Assembly (NCBI RefSeq): GCF_012524115.1
Contig: NZ_JAAZWB010000070.1
Coordinates: 1 to 64,000 of the forward strand
Direction: 5' to 3'
DNA length: 64,000 nucleotides
Origin: Bacillus sp. RO1
GTDB lineage: Bacteria; Bacillota; Bacilli; Bacillales; Bacillaceae_I
This document shows positions 44,160 to 52,771 of the stretch, piece by piece. Within the stretch, counting starts at the first letter, position 1; each line of letters begins with the position of its first letter. A model generated the notes under the pieces. That model searched no databases. It saw only the letters and a list, made by a program, of their open reading frames with translations, and had not been told where the DNA came from. Made by a program: the position numbers and the translations under genes.

Positions 44160-45098
44160 TCACTTATAATAATTCTTTTTGAAAAGAGGAAATCCTTCTA
44201 TTAATTTTGGTAACCCATGTCCATTAACAATTATTACTCCAATAATTATGATCAGCCCACCTAAAACACCATGTACAAGAATCTTTTCTTGTAAAATAAC
44301 AACTGCTGCTATTAAAGTAGAAAGCGGTTCTAAATATAGAAACATAGAAACTCTTGATGCCGCCATTACTTCATGTGCTTTTCCCCAGTACCAATATGCA
44401 ATACCAGACACAAAAATTCCAAGAAAAACAAGATGGGCCCACTCGTTAAGAGATAATAGCTTTAAAGACTCCCATCCCTTATTTCGCACCAGAAATGGAG
44501 TAGTAAGAATGAATCCCACTAAACTCATATAAAAGGTCACAACTAGTGCTGGATATGGAATACGAAGACCTTTCAGTAGAATGGAATAGATAGCCCAATT
44601 CAAAGTACTTAAAATCATTAATAGAAAGCCTAAGTTAATAGTTAATGAAAGGGGCTGCCCGTTTCTTGCAGAAGTGATAAGCAATACACCCAATATGGAG
44701 AGAATCATCCCTACAGCCTTTGAAAGTGTCATTTTTTCATGCAAAAAAAACATAGACAGGAGTACTGTAAATATTGGCGAGAAGGAAATAAGCCACCCTG
44801 CAGAAGAAGCATCTATGGTCAATAGAGCGGTTGCCTGCAATACCTGATGGACAAAAACCCCTAATATACCTAGTACGATTAGATGGGGTATATATTTAAT
44901 GGAAATATGGAATTTTTCTCGTGTTAAAAGTAATAAAAGGAACAAAAACAAGGCCCCTATGCCAAATCGCATCACCAATAATGTAAAAGGATCGAGCTTA
45001 TATAGGACAGCTTTAGTGGAAACAAATGAAATACCCCAAAAACTGATGGACATGGTGGCATAAAGGGAGGCAGTAAAGGTTTTTCTAAAGGGAATCAT
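44160..45098 (-). CDS. EamA-family (DMT) transporter
   Basis: A 312-residue protein with ten membrane helices in two EamA repeats (residues about 12-145 and 160-295). SFWGISFVSTKAVLYKLDPF and the second-half YLEPLSTLIAAVVILQEK are typical. Members export amino acids or other metabolites; the substrate is unknown. ATG at 45098 behind AAGAAGGTT. It probably forms an operon with the amidase gene. Confidence 0.88.
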   Translation of the reverse strand: MIPFRKTFTASLYATMSISFWGISFVSTKAVLYKLDPFTLLVMRFGIGALFLFLLLLLTREKFHISIKYIPHLIVLGILGVFVHQVLQATALLTIDASSAGWLISFSPIFTVLLSMFFLHEKMTLSKAVGMILSILGVLLITSARNGQPLSLTINLGFLLMILSTLNWAIYSILLKGLRIPYPALVVTFYMSLVGFILTTPFLVRNKGWESLKLLSLNEWAHLVFLGIFVSGIAYWYWGKAHEVMAASRVSMFLYLEPLSTLIAAVVILQEKILVHGVLGGLIIIIGVIIVNGHGLPKLIEGFPLFKKNYYK

Positions 45099-45257
45099 TT
45101 ATCTATCAACCTTCTTTCAACGGACTATCTCTACCATCGTATGCTTGTCCTGTTGGAAGATATACTTATGTACATCAAGTGGAAAGTCGTAAATTTTTAG
45201 TAAATTTAGCATGCATAGATGTTATTTCTAATCAAGTGTAGTATAATCAAATAAATG

Positions 45258-45273
45258 ATTCTTTATAAAGAAC
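45258..45273. promoter_or_regulatory. SinR-like operator palindrome 1
   Basis: ATTCTTTATAAAGAAC contains AAAGAAC, the reverse of the SinR box GTTCTTT, and a 6/7 match on the other arm. It lies just downstream of a TATAAT box at 45242-45247, so a bound repressor would block early transcription. Confidence 0.5.
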
Positions 45274-45339
45274 AGGAGTGGAAGAAAAAGAGGGGAATTA
45301 TAAGTGTACTTTAAATAATTTATTTTTTTTAAACATTAT

Positions 45340-45355
45340 GTTCTTTATAACGAAT
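45340..45355. promoter_or_regulatory. SinR-like operator palindrome 2
   Basis: GTTCTTTATAACGAAT matches the reverse complement of site 1 at 15 of 16 positions. The centres are 82 bp apart, and the epsA-like start codon is 35 bp downstream. Confidence 0.5.
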
Positions 45356-45389
45356 AAAACTTAGTAGTTAGTTATTAAAGGAGGAAACT

Positions 45390-46115
45390 ATGGACGAGAG
45401 AATGAATATAAAAAAATTCATCCAAGTTTTAAGACGCAGACTCAAAACCATTTTGATAACGTTCCTTTGCCTTTTTTTACTCACAGCGGTAGCTTCTCTA
45501 TTCTTAATTAAACCTACCTATGAAGCAACCTCCACCATCCTTGTGGGAAAACTGGAGAGAGAAGGAGGGGCGCAAGGAGAAATTAATATGTTACTGGCAT
45601 CGACAATGGACCTGTTAAAAAGTCCAATTGTATTAAATGAAGTAAAAAATAATATGAACATCACAACAGACCTTGAAGAAGAGGTTTCTTTACAAAATAA
45701 CAAAAACTCCCAAATTATCAATGTGGTGGTAAGAGATAACGATCCGGAAATGGCTAAGGAAATTGCGCATAATATCTCCTCAACAGCTGTGACGTTCATG
45801 ATGGACTCCTTCAATGTAGCAGATATTCAAGTATTGAATGCCACGGATATAGAACCTGAGGAAGTTGGTAGCGTTGCTTTGAACTTTGGAATAGGCATTG
45901 TCGTAAGCATCTTTTTCGGAGTCGGAATGGCAATTCTTCGTGAAGACCTTGATGATGCCATCAAAAACTCCAAGGAAGTAGAGGAAATGATTGGCTTACC
46001 AGTTCTAGGAACCATCAATTTAAAGCAAAAGAATCGGATACCAATAGTATTGGATGAAAGTGGCCGTACGAAAAAAAACGTGAAATCGAAAAACAGGAGG
46101 GAAGTACGTGTTTAG
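45390..46115 (+). CDS. epsA: Wzz/YveK-type chain-length and kinase-activator protein
   Basis: A 241-residue membrane protein with helices at residues 20-40 and 165-190 and an outer domain between them (KPTYEATSTILVGKLERE is the Wzz start). The cytosolic tail after the second helix would contact the BY-kinase partner encoded next. It controls polymer length in exopolysaccharide export. The start follows AAAGGAGG. First gene of the cluster; see the twin SinR-like sites upstream. Confidence 0.87.
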   Translation: MDERMNIKKFIQVLRRRLKTILITFLCLFLLTAVASLFLIKPTYEATSTILVGKLEREGGAQGEINMLLASTMDLLKSPIVLNEVKNNMNITTDLEEEVSLQNNKNSQIINVVVRDNDPEMAKEIAHNISSTAVTFMMDSFNVADIQVLNATDIEPEEVGSVALNFGIGIVVSIFFGVGMAILREDLDDAIKNSKEVEEMIGLPVLGTINLKQKNRIPIVLDESGRTKKNVKSKNRREVRV

Positions 46116-46737
46116 TAATAGATGGGGAAAAAGGCTGTCATTAAAGGAAAACATGATTAGTACCGACCAGATCCGGATCATTCGCACAAATATAGAGGAT
46201 GAATTGCAGAAGGAAAGTGTCTTTTTGACAATAACGTCTCCCAATTTGGAAGAACAAAAGGCTTTGATATCTGCAAAATTGGCAATCTCTTTTGCCGAAC
46301 TTGGAAAGAAAGTGCTTTTGGTAGATGCTAACTTAAGGAGGCCTTCCCTTCATAAATATTTCAATATTTACAATTCAAGCGGGTTAGTAGACGTCATCAA
46401 TGAAAAGGGGAGTATCAACCTATATGCCAAAATCACCTCTACCCCTAATCTGTTTCTTCTTCCTGCAGGTACTTCTATAGATAGTGTTTCTCATACAGGG
46501 TTGTTGAATAAAGCGGAAGTACAGATGACGGAATGGAGTCAATTTTTCGATGTCATCCTGTTAGAAACTCCATCTTTCCTTAAGTCGTCCGATGCCCATA
46601 TTCTATCTAGGAAATGTGACGGAGTTATTCTTGTAATGAAAGAACACAGCACCAAAAAGGATGACGCACTTCAAACAAAGCACTATCTAGAAAGAGCAAA
46701 CAAAAAAATTGTTGGTGTGATCTATCAAACAGCTTAA
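46108..46737 (+). CDS. epsB: BY-kinase homologue with degenerate ATP site
   Basis: A 209-residue cytosolic P-loop-fold protein of the CpsD/EpsB family. The fold is recognisable (SAKLAISFAELGKKVLLVDA, then LRRPSLHKYFN), but the Walker A segment reads SPNLEEQKAL instead of a GEGKS/T loop. The Walker A' Asp pair is DAN rather than DAD, and the Walker B end is LLETPS rather than DTPP. The C-terminal Tyr cluster is absent. It is probably a pseudokinase. GTG start overlapping epsA, behind GGAGGG. Confidence 0.82.
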   Translation: MFSNRWGKRLSLKENMISTDQIRIIRTNIEDELQKESVFLTITSPNLEEQKALISAKLAISFAELGKKVLLVDANLRRPSLHKYFNIYNSSGLVDVINEKGSINLYAKITSTPNLFLLPAGTSIDSVSHTGLLNKAEVQMTEWSQFFDVILLETPSFLKSSDAHILSRKCDGVILVMKEHSTKKDDALQTKHYLERANKKIVGVIYQTA

Positions 46738-46772
46738 ATATGGGAAGCTGTGACTATAAGGGGCACATATAA

Positions 46773-48242
46773 ATGAAATCAAGCAAAGGAAACTCCATTT
46801 CGACCAATATCTTTCATTTATTCTACAGCACCGCCCTCACCAGTACTCTGAATGCAGGCTCACTTATCTTACTTGCTTATTACCTTCAATCCTATAACTA
46901 TGGATTATTCAGTGTGGTATTGGCGTTCGCGATGATCATGGCATACTTCACGGATGCGGGATTAAGTGCAATTGTATTAAGGGAAGGGTCTGTTGAGGGG
47001 GTGGATGTGACCACTGTCATTTCATCCTATGTGAAAATGCGTGCAAGTTTGTTAATAATCACTTTCATCATTGGTTTCATAATAATTGAGAGTGTGCACT
47101 CTAAAAACACTGAATTAATTGTAACAGCTTATTGTCTGGTAATTCCCATGGTAACTGGAGTTGCTATGCAAAGTATTGGTATTACTTTTTTTCAATTAAA
47201 GGAGAAAATGCAGTACTGTGGAATAATCCGGATAACTTCAGCTGTTTGTCTCTTATCCACCATAATAATTGGGATGTTTTTTTCATTAAGTCCTATCACG
47301 ATCTCTTTTTTGTATGGTTGTTCCTATCTGGCTGCGGGAGTGATAGGAATGTGGTTACTTTGCAAAAATATGAGAATAGTTTGGAAAGGGAAGTTTCATA
47401 AGGGACTACTTCATAAACTTGGTTCGTTCACACTTGGAGGTTTATTGTTTGTCCTATTGCCGCATCTAGGTCCACTCGTATTAGAGAGAACGCTTACCCT
47501 TCAGGAAGTAGGGCTGTTTGCTGTGGCATATCGCATTCCCCAAGCCTTGCAACAGATTCCCTTTATCGTGGCTGGAGCTTACTATCCAGTATTATTCCGT
47601 TATTTTAACCATAAACAACTGAAAGAGCATTTAGCTTTGTTAATAACCCAAACAAAAATTATGGCACTGATTGGAATAACGATGACCATTCCGTTTTATT
47701 ACCTATCTTCATCCATCATTTCTCTACTGTTTGGAGAGAGTTGGCTAGAAGCAGCCATTCCATTAAAAGTTCTATCCATCTTATTGACGCTACAAGCTAT
47801 TAATATTTCGTTAGCTGATGGCCTGACTACTAGCTCACGCCAAATATTTCGTACCTCTGTCCAGTTGATTGCATTGATCATCGGTATTTTCCTCTATACA
47901 TTTAATAGCAATCATTACGGCTTGATTGGAGCAGCAGTGGCGGGTTTAACGATAGAAGTTATCACTCTTATTGGATTCTGGATTTTACTATCTGAAAAAT
48001 GGTTGGTGGCGAAAAGTGTTCTTGTACCATACCTGACTTTTTTTGTAGCAACTTTCCTTCTGTTGGAATATTTCTTACAACCACATCCAATACTTGCCAT
48101 GACTATGCATTTAAGCAGTTTACTTTTATTTATCTTATTTGATAGGGAATTGAAGGAGAAGTTTTTATCTCTTGTAAAAAGAGCCATACAGAATAAATTG
48201 GTCAATGGAAATGAGAAAGAAAGGGGGATGGGAAATGGATAA
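46773..48242 (+). CDS. Polysaccharide flippase (Wzx/MOP family)
   Basis: A 489-residue protein with about 12-14 membrane helices. The N-terminus NIFHLFYSTALTSTLNAGSL and the repeat architecture fit oligosaccharide flippases of the MOP superfamily. It would move the lipid-linked repeat unit across the membrane. Its end overlaps the next gene by eight bases. The ribosome site is AAGGGG. Confidence 0.85.
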   Translation: MKSSKGNSISTNIFHLFYSTALTSTLNAGSLILLAYYLQSYNYGLFSVVLAFAMIMAYFTDAGLSAIVLREGSVEGVDVTTVISSYVKMRASLLIITFIIGFIIIESVHSKNTELIVTAYCLVIPMVTGVAMQSIGITFFQLKEKMQYCGIIRITSAVCLLSTIIIGMFFSLSPITISFLYGCSYLAAGVIGMWLLCKNMRIVWKGKFHKGLLHKLGSFTLGGLLFVLLPHLGPLVLERTLTLQEVGLFAVAYRIPQALQQIPFIVAGAYYPVLFRYFNHKQLKEHLALLITQTKIMALIGITMTIPFYYLSSSIISLLFGESWLEAAIPLKVLSILLTLQAINISLADGLTTSSRQIFRTSVQLIALIIGIFLYTFNSNHYGLIGAAVAGLTIEVITLIGFWILLSEKWLVAKSVLVPYLTFFVATFLLLEYFLQPHPILAMTMHLSSLLLFILFDRELKEKFLSLVKRAIQNKLVNGNEKERGMGNG

Positions 48243-49488
48243 TGTATTGCAGAAACCGCAGAGGTATCATCTCTCCATATTTTTCATGATATTGCTTGTA
48301 ACGTTGGCTAATTACGGCATATCATTAGGCTTTTCATTAAAGCCATACATGATCTTTTTGCTTTTATTCATCTTTTTCCATCTGTCCTCCTTTTATTTTC
48401 AACGACTGCAATCCTTTGAAGTGGCCATGCTTTTATTTTATCTCACTTATTGTTTTTCTGGGGTATTTGCGCTTCATGCAGATTCAAGTCTGAGAATTTT
48501 GCTTGGTACTACTTTATATCTGACGTGTTATTTCATTATGAAATCAATCCTAAGTTATTCCAATATAAATGTGGTGGAAAAAGGAATAGCCAATACAGGG
48601 ATATTTTTCAATACTGCAAGCCTCATCTTATATGTTTTAGGACTAAGAAGTGCAAATTTTGAATTCGAAGAGGAAAGTGTGACGGTATTAGGTGTCCTGT
48701 TTGATAGGAGTTATCCAAGATTGATTGGCTTATTGGAAGATCCTAACTTTTTTGTGTTTTATAACACGATATTCTTTGCCTATTATTTATGTCATCCTAA
48801 CTCATGGAAAAACAGGGTAGGTCTTTTACTTTGTATCGCAACCAATTTATTAACATTTTCAAGGGGCGGAATAGTTGCATTAGTTATTATGTTTGTCGTT
48901 TACCTTGTGTTAAATAAACCTGTAAAACAGATGAAAATAGCTGTCGGTACCATATTATCGTTGAGTTTCTTGGTATATGTTGTAACAGTACAATTGAAGT
49001 TCGGTTTGTTAGAAATCGTAAATGCTAGATTTGAAGACTTTTCAAATGATGGTGGAAGCGGCAGGTTTGAATTATGGGAACGCGCCTGGACGTTTTTCGC
49101 TGATAATATGATTTTTGGAATCGGGGCATTCAATTTCTCAGAGTATAATTTTTTCTACCATAACGACACACTGACGGTCCATAATACTTTTTTGGATATT
49201 CTATCTGAATCCGGTCTTGTCGGTATTACTTTTTTTCTAATATTTATCTATTTGGTGTTTATACAGCTATGGAGGTTCAATGTCCATAGGGTACGACAGT
49301 ATTTATTCTTAACGTATATTGGTTTTGTGCTGCAGATGATGTTTTTGTCTGTCATTATCAACGATATGTTTTTTATGTATATTGCCATCCTTTCAACTTT
49401 CCTTCATTCCATTCAACAACATAAAGAGAAAAGCATTACAAGATTAAGTAATGATCCATATTCAAATATTCATAAACAAATCAGTTAG
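48235..49488 (+). CDS. O-antigen ligase/polymerase-like (Wzy) protein
   Basis: A 417-residue protein with about 11 membrane helices and a large outer loop with the Wzy_C-type motif (ERAWTFFADNMIFGIGAFNF, then TVHNTFLDILSESGLVG with the conserved His). It probably joins repeat units into polymer. The start at 48235 overlaps the flippase end; upstream in-frame codons belong to the flippase frame overlap and lack a better site. Confidence 0.85.
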   Translation: MDNVLQKPQRYHLSIFFMILLVTLANYGISLGFSLKPYMIFLLLFIFFHLSSFYFQRLQSFEVAMLLFYLTYCFSGVFALHADSSLRILLGTTLYLTCYFIMKSILSYSNINVVEKGIANTGIFFNTASLILYVLGLRSANFEFEEESVTVLGVLFDRSYPRLIGLLEDPNFFVFYNTIFFAYYLCHPNSWKNRVGLLLCIATNLLTFSRGGIVALVIMFVVYLVLNKPVKQMKIAVGTILSLSFLVYVVTVQLKFGLLEIVNARFEDFSNDGGSGRFELWERAWTFFADNMIFGIGAFNFSEYNFFYHNDTLTVHNTFLDILSESGLVGITFFLIFIYLVFIQLWRFNVHRVRQYLFLTYIGFVLQMMFLSVIINDMFFMYIAILSTFLHSIQQHKEKSITRLSNDPYSNIHKQIS

Positions 49489-49516
49489 CTGTTTCCATAA
49501 GTTAAGGGAGGTGTGT

Positions 49517-50623
49517 ATGATGAATGTCCTAGTTGTAACAGATAAGCTTGATATGGGAGGTGCAGAGAATTATTTTTGCAAGTTGGAAAATGAACTCTCT
49601 CATCCGGAAATTGATTTTTACTACGCTGCGGCAGAGGGTGAACTATGCGTTAACCTTCAAAACAAAAAGAAATTTAGTAATCTTTCTAGAAAAAACCACC
49701 TACACAACCTATGGGTATTGAAAAGAATAATAAGGGAGAACAGTATTGGAATCTATCATGCAAATAGTTTAAGGATGGTCTTTTATGGATTGGTACTAAA
49801 ATGGTTTATGAAAGAAAGGCTCCATATTTTCTACACCAAACACAATGTAACGCAGTTAGAAAAATATCTCCCATTAGTTTTTAGAAAGATATTGAACAGA
49901 TTCATAAAAAGAATAATTACTGTAAGTGATTTTGAAAAGTTTCAGTTAATTGATTTGGCAATAGATAGCAGAAAAATTAAGACGATTTACAATGGGGTAG
50001 ATCTTCAACAATTTGCTTTTCAGCGGAAGAAAAATCAAATTCCCAAAAAAGTTGGTATTTTGGCCCGAATCTCGAAGGAAAAAAATCAAGGTTTTTTTCT
50101 AGAAGTGGCAGAAGCTTGCCTCCATCACCCTGACCTGATTTTTTACATCGCTGGTGATGGTCCTGACTATCAATCAATACAGCAACAAATAATTAAACTA
50201 GGGATAGAGGACAAAGTTCAAATGATAGGTGCCGTTCATACACCTGAAAGATTTCTTAAAGACATGGATGTATTATTAGTCACTTCCCATAGAGAGGTTT
50301 TTCCTATGGTGGTACTTGAATCAATGGCAGTTGGCACCCCTATCATTTCTATTAATAGAGGTGGGATAAATGAAGCAATTGAAAATGATAAAAACGGCTA
50401 CTTACTTCAAGAGCATTCAAAACGAGAATTCAGCTGTAAGATAGAGGAATTACTTTCCAATGATTTAAAAAGACTGCAATTTATTAAAGAGGCGAGAAAA
50501 AAAGTGGAAACAGCTTTTTCATTACAGAAAATGATTCAACTTACTTTGAATGAATATTTATTAGTTTTAAATGAGAAGAAAGGAAACACCACCAGTGATA
50601 AGAAAATGCATAAACCCTTTTAA
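49517..50623 (+). CDS. GT4-family glycosyltransferase
   Basis: A 368-residue GT-B enzyme. The N-terminal domain begins NVLVVTDKLDMGGAENYFCK, and the C-terminal donor site shows GILARISKEKNQGFFLEVA, IAGDGP and the ExxxxxxxE motif region (PMVVLESMAVGTPIIS). It adds a sugar from a nucleotide donor to the lipid-linked repeat. Donor and linkage unknown. ATG at 49517 follows AAGGGAGG; the next codon is also ATG. Confidence 0.9.
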   Translation: MMNVLVVTDKLDMGGAENYFCKLENELSHPEIDFYYAAAEGELCVNLQNKKKFSNLSRKNHLHNLWVLKRIIRENSIGIYHANSLRMVFYGLVLKWFMKERLHIFYTKHNVTQLEKYLPLVFRKILNRFIKRIITVSDFEKFQLIDLAIDSRKIKTIYNGVDLQQFAFQRKKNQIPKKVGILARISKEKNQGFFLEVAEACLHHPDLIFYIAGDGPDYQSIQQQIIKLGIEDKVQMIGAVHTPERFLKDMDVLLVTSHREVFPMVVLESMAVGTPIISINRGGINEAIENDKNGYLLQEHSKREFSCKIEELLSNDLKRLQFIKEARKKVETAFSLQKMIQLTLNEYLLVLNEKKGNTTSDKKMHKPF

Positions 50624-50630
50624 AACTAGG

Positions 50631-50725
50631 AAAGGAGGTGCAGAAAAGTGCATGTTGAAATTCTAGCAGGTAAAGGGAATAGGATAGGGGTTTTCAGACC
50701 TCCCTGTTCTTAATTAAGAATGATT
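50631..50725 (+). ncRNA. Candidate structured RNA within the exopolysaccharide cluster (EAR/epsC-RNA-like)
   Basis: GGAGGT (50634-50639) can pair with ACCTCC (50698-50703), closing a domain of about 60 bases. Inside are TGCA / TGCA around GAAAAG, and GAATAGG can pair alternatively with CCTGTTC. A 14-bp palindrome TTCTTAATTAAGAA follows. Position inside an eps cluster and these blocks recall EAR/epsC RNA, the antitermination element of Bacillus eps operons. A short GTG reading frame (50648-50713) is an alternative reading. Confidence 0.5.
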
Positions 50726-50794
50726 TGTATTGATAAGGTGTATGAATATTAACTTTACAGATACTAACGGAAGTAAAGAAAGGAGTTTAGTGAA

Positions 50795-52174
50795 ATGAGT
50801 AACCATTTCAGTAAACGATTAGAGAAATCCTTCATGATTGGGATGGATTTATCCTTTATATTAACGGGATATTATCTTACGGCTTGGTTTGTCCCCTACC
50901 CAATTGCCCGATTGGAGGCAAACTCAAGTGTTTTTCTAACGCTAACTTTGATAGGCCTTCTCACCTTCTATATGTTTGACCTCTATGGAAGCTGGAAGAG
51001 AAAAAGTTCAACTAACTTAGTATGTAGTATTTTTCTCGCATTGGCGTTATTCACAGTAACATCTTTCTTTATTGGTCTTTTACTTTCTTGGACTTCCACC
51101 GTCCACCTAGTATTATTCGCTTCTTTTTTTCAGTTTATTTTTATTGTAACAGCAAGATTAGCAATGTGGCATTTAGCAAGATTTAGACATGGTATGAAAA
51201 ATGTATTAGTAGTTTCAAAGTCCAATATGGATGGTCATACAATAGCAGAAAAATTTCACCACCATCATAAAGGTTGGTTCCAAGTTATGGACATTGTCAC
51301 GACCCAACATAGGGGCTCTATCAAGAAGTATTTAAAACAAGCGGATGTAGTAATTCTCAGCTCGGAAGTGGAGAGAAGTATGCAATCTAGTGTCACGAAC
51401 CTGTGTATAAGATACGGAAAAGAAGTGCTGATTGTGCCCCGAATGTTTGATTTTGCATTAAAAGAGGCAGAAATTCAACAGGTAAATGACATGATGGTAT
51501 TTTCTATTCCTTCTAACAACTTCAACGGAATACATCAAGTAGTGAAACGGACTATGGATATAGTTATTTCCATGGTTTTGCTTATCGTTTTAAGTCCAGT
51601 AATGATTGCTCTATATTTTCTCATTCCACTCACTTCAAAAGGACCAGCTTTTTTTAAGCAGGAAAGAGTTGGATTGAATGAGAAGCCATTTCAAATAGTG
51701 AAATTTAGAAGCATGGTAGAAGATGCCGAAAAAAATACTGGACCAGTACTGGCATTAGAAAAAGATCCACGTATTACAACAATAGGAAGGGTTTTACGGG
51801 CTATCAGGTTTGATGAACTACCTCAATTGTTAAACGTTATAAAAGGTGAAATGAGTCTGATTGGACCGAGACCAGAAAGACCTTTCTTTGTAAAGCAATT
51901 TAAAAAGGAAGTTCCTGATTACATGAAACGTTTTGACGTCAAACCTGGAATCACTGGCCTTGCACAGATTTCTGCAAATTACGGTACGTCAGTTGAGGAA
52001 AAACTTCGATATGACCTTATGTATGTAAGAAGTTGCTCCTTTACCATTGATATAAGAATATTGATGCAAACCATTCGCGTAGTCTTACAAAGAGATCAAG
52101 CAAAGGGTGTAATGAATGCTGAAGTAGAACGTAAAACCAATTACCGTGGTATTACGATTGCCAAGCACAATTGA
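50795..52174 (+). CDS. Initiating sugar phosphotransferase (polyprenyl glycosylphosphotransferase)
   Basis: A 459-residue membrane protein: four N-terminal helices (to about residue 130), a cytosolic nucleotide-binding-like middle domain, and a C-terminal bacterial sugar transferase domain (VKRTMDIVISMVLL, VKFRSMVEDAE, RFDELPQLLNVIKGEMSLIG, GPRPERP). It transfers a sugar phosphate from a UDP-sugar to undecaprenyl phosphate, the first step of repeat-unit synthesis. The start follows AAAGGAGTT. It is the last intact gene of the cluster. Confidence 0.92.
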   Translation: MSNHFSKRLEKSFMIGMDLSFILTGYYLTAWFVPYPIARLEANSSVFLTLTLIGLLTFYMFDLYGSWKRKSSTNLVCSIFLALALFTVTSFFIGLLLSWTSTVHLVLFASFFQFIFIVTARLAMWHLARFRHGMKNVLVVSKSNMDGHTIAEKFHHHHKGWFQVMDIVTTQHRGSIKKYLKQADVVILSSEVERSMQSSVTNLCIRYGKEVLIVPRMFDFALKEAEIQQVNDMMVFSIPSNNFNGIHQVVKRTMDIVISMVLLIVLSPVMIALYFLIPLTSKGPAFFKQERVGLNEKPFQIVKFRSMVEDAEKNTGPVLALEKDPRITTIGRVLRAIRFDELPQLLNVIKGEMSLIGPRPERPFFVKQFKKEVPDYMKRFDVKPGITGLAQISANYGTSVEEKLRYDLMYVRSCSFTIDIRILMQTIRVVLQRDQAKGVMNAEVERKTNYRGITIAKHN

Positions 52175-52183
52175 ATTAAATGA

Positions 52184-52357
52184 GAAAATGCAGCTAATGG
52201 AGAGTTCATTGCATTATTAGAAAGTTATGATAAATGGCAAACAAATAACCTTGGTAAACTATTCCGTTCATGCAGTCAAAAAGCATTTCAGAACAATTTA
52301 GGTTTCTATAAAAAAATTATGATTGAAAAAAGGAAAATGTGGAAACCCAAAAGTTAA
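52184..52357 (+). pseudogene. Possible gene remnant after the sugar transferase
   Basis: A 57-codon stop-to-stop frame with protein-like composition (GEFIALLESYDKWQTNNLGK, then KKIMIEKRKMWKPKS) but no usable start codon or ribosome site. It may be the 3' end of a lost gene. Family not recognised. Confidence 0.35.
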
Positions 52358-52480
52358 AGGCGCCTTAGAGAGAAGTTGATAGTCCATAAACGGTTTAATG
52401 GCAAAGGAAAGAGGCTGGGACAAAACTAAAGAAGCCTAATAAAAGACGAACAATTTAGGTGTCATAGGTATTGGCTCTAA

Positions 52481-52612
52481 ATACCGCTGTTGATCTCCAC
52501 AAATGGCTTCGCTTTCCTAGGGGCGGTGCTTGAGCCTCCTCGCCCCGCTGCGGGGTCTCAAGCTACCGCTATCTCCCTCAGGAGTATTCGCCTTTTGCTC
52601 CAATTAACAGCT
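52481..52612 (-). repeat. Dispersed intergenic element, copy 11
   Basis: Reverse copy from ACCGCTGTTGATCTCC to GCTCCAATTAACAGCTGG. A GGCTCT remnant of the extended end precedes it at about 52470. Confidence 0.92.
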
Positions 52613-52654
52613 GGTGCAACCCAAAAAATAAATGTATCTTTTAAACGAAAAAAG

Positions 52655-52698
52655 ACCCGAACTAATATAAGATTTTAAATTAGTTCGGGTTTTATTTA
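52655..52698 (+). terminator. Terminator-like hairpin
   Basis: ACCCGAACTAAT pairs with ATTAGTTCGGGT over a 12-base loop, followed by TTTTATTTAG. It could end the exopolysaccharide transcript, though it lies 480 bp after the last gene. Confidence 0.7.
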
Positions 52699-52729
52699 GA
52701 CTAAAACACTTTTGTCCCAGCCCTAAGTA

Positions 52730-52771
52730 TGGAGCGGATGGGATTCGAACCCACGACCCCTTCGCTGCCAG
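52730..52771 (-). tRNA. tRNA-like 3' fragment (T-arm and acceptor strand only)
   Basis: On the minus strand GGTCGTGGGTTCGAATCCC followed by ATCCGCTCCA forms a standard T arm (5-bp stem, 7-base TTCGAAT loop) and a 7-base acceptor strand CCGCTCC plus A. The matching 5' half (GGAGCGG and D arm) is not found upstream. It is therefore a fragment, as left by integration into a tRNA gene. The 52772-53468 stretch is very AT-rich and shows no gene. Confidence 0.6.

Larger units (their letters stand above)
52413..52722. repeat. Inverted repeat GGCTGGGACAAAA flanking a repeat copy
   Basis: GGCTGGGACAAAA (52413-52425) and TTTTGTCCCAGCC (52710-52722) are perfect inverted repeats 13 bp long. They enclose element copy 11 and a terminator. 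Similar TTTTGTCCCAGCC words are scattered in many Firmicutes. Confidence 0.7.

Noticed and set aside
46738-46772. EAR element in its usual place after epsB
   Set aside because: Only 35 bp separate epsB from the next gene, too short; the candidate lies at 50631 instead.
52490-52678. 62-codon plus-strand frame
   Set aside because: It consists of repeat copy 11 and the following hairpin.
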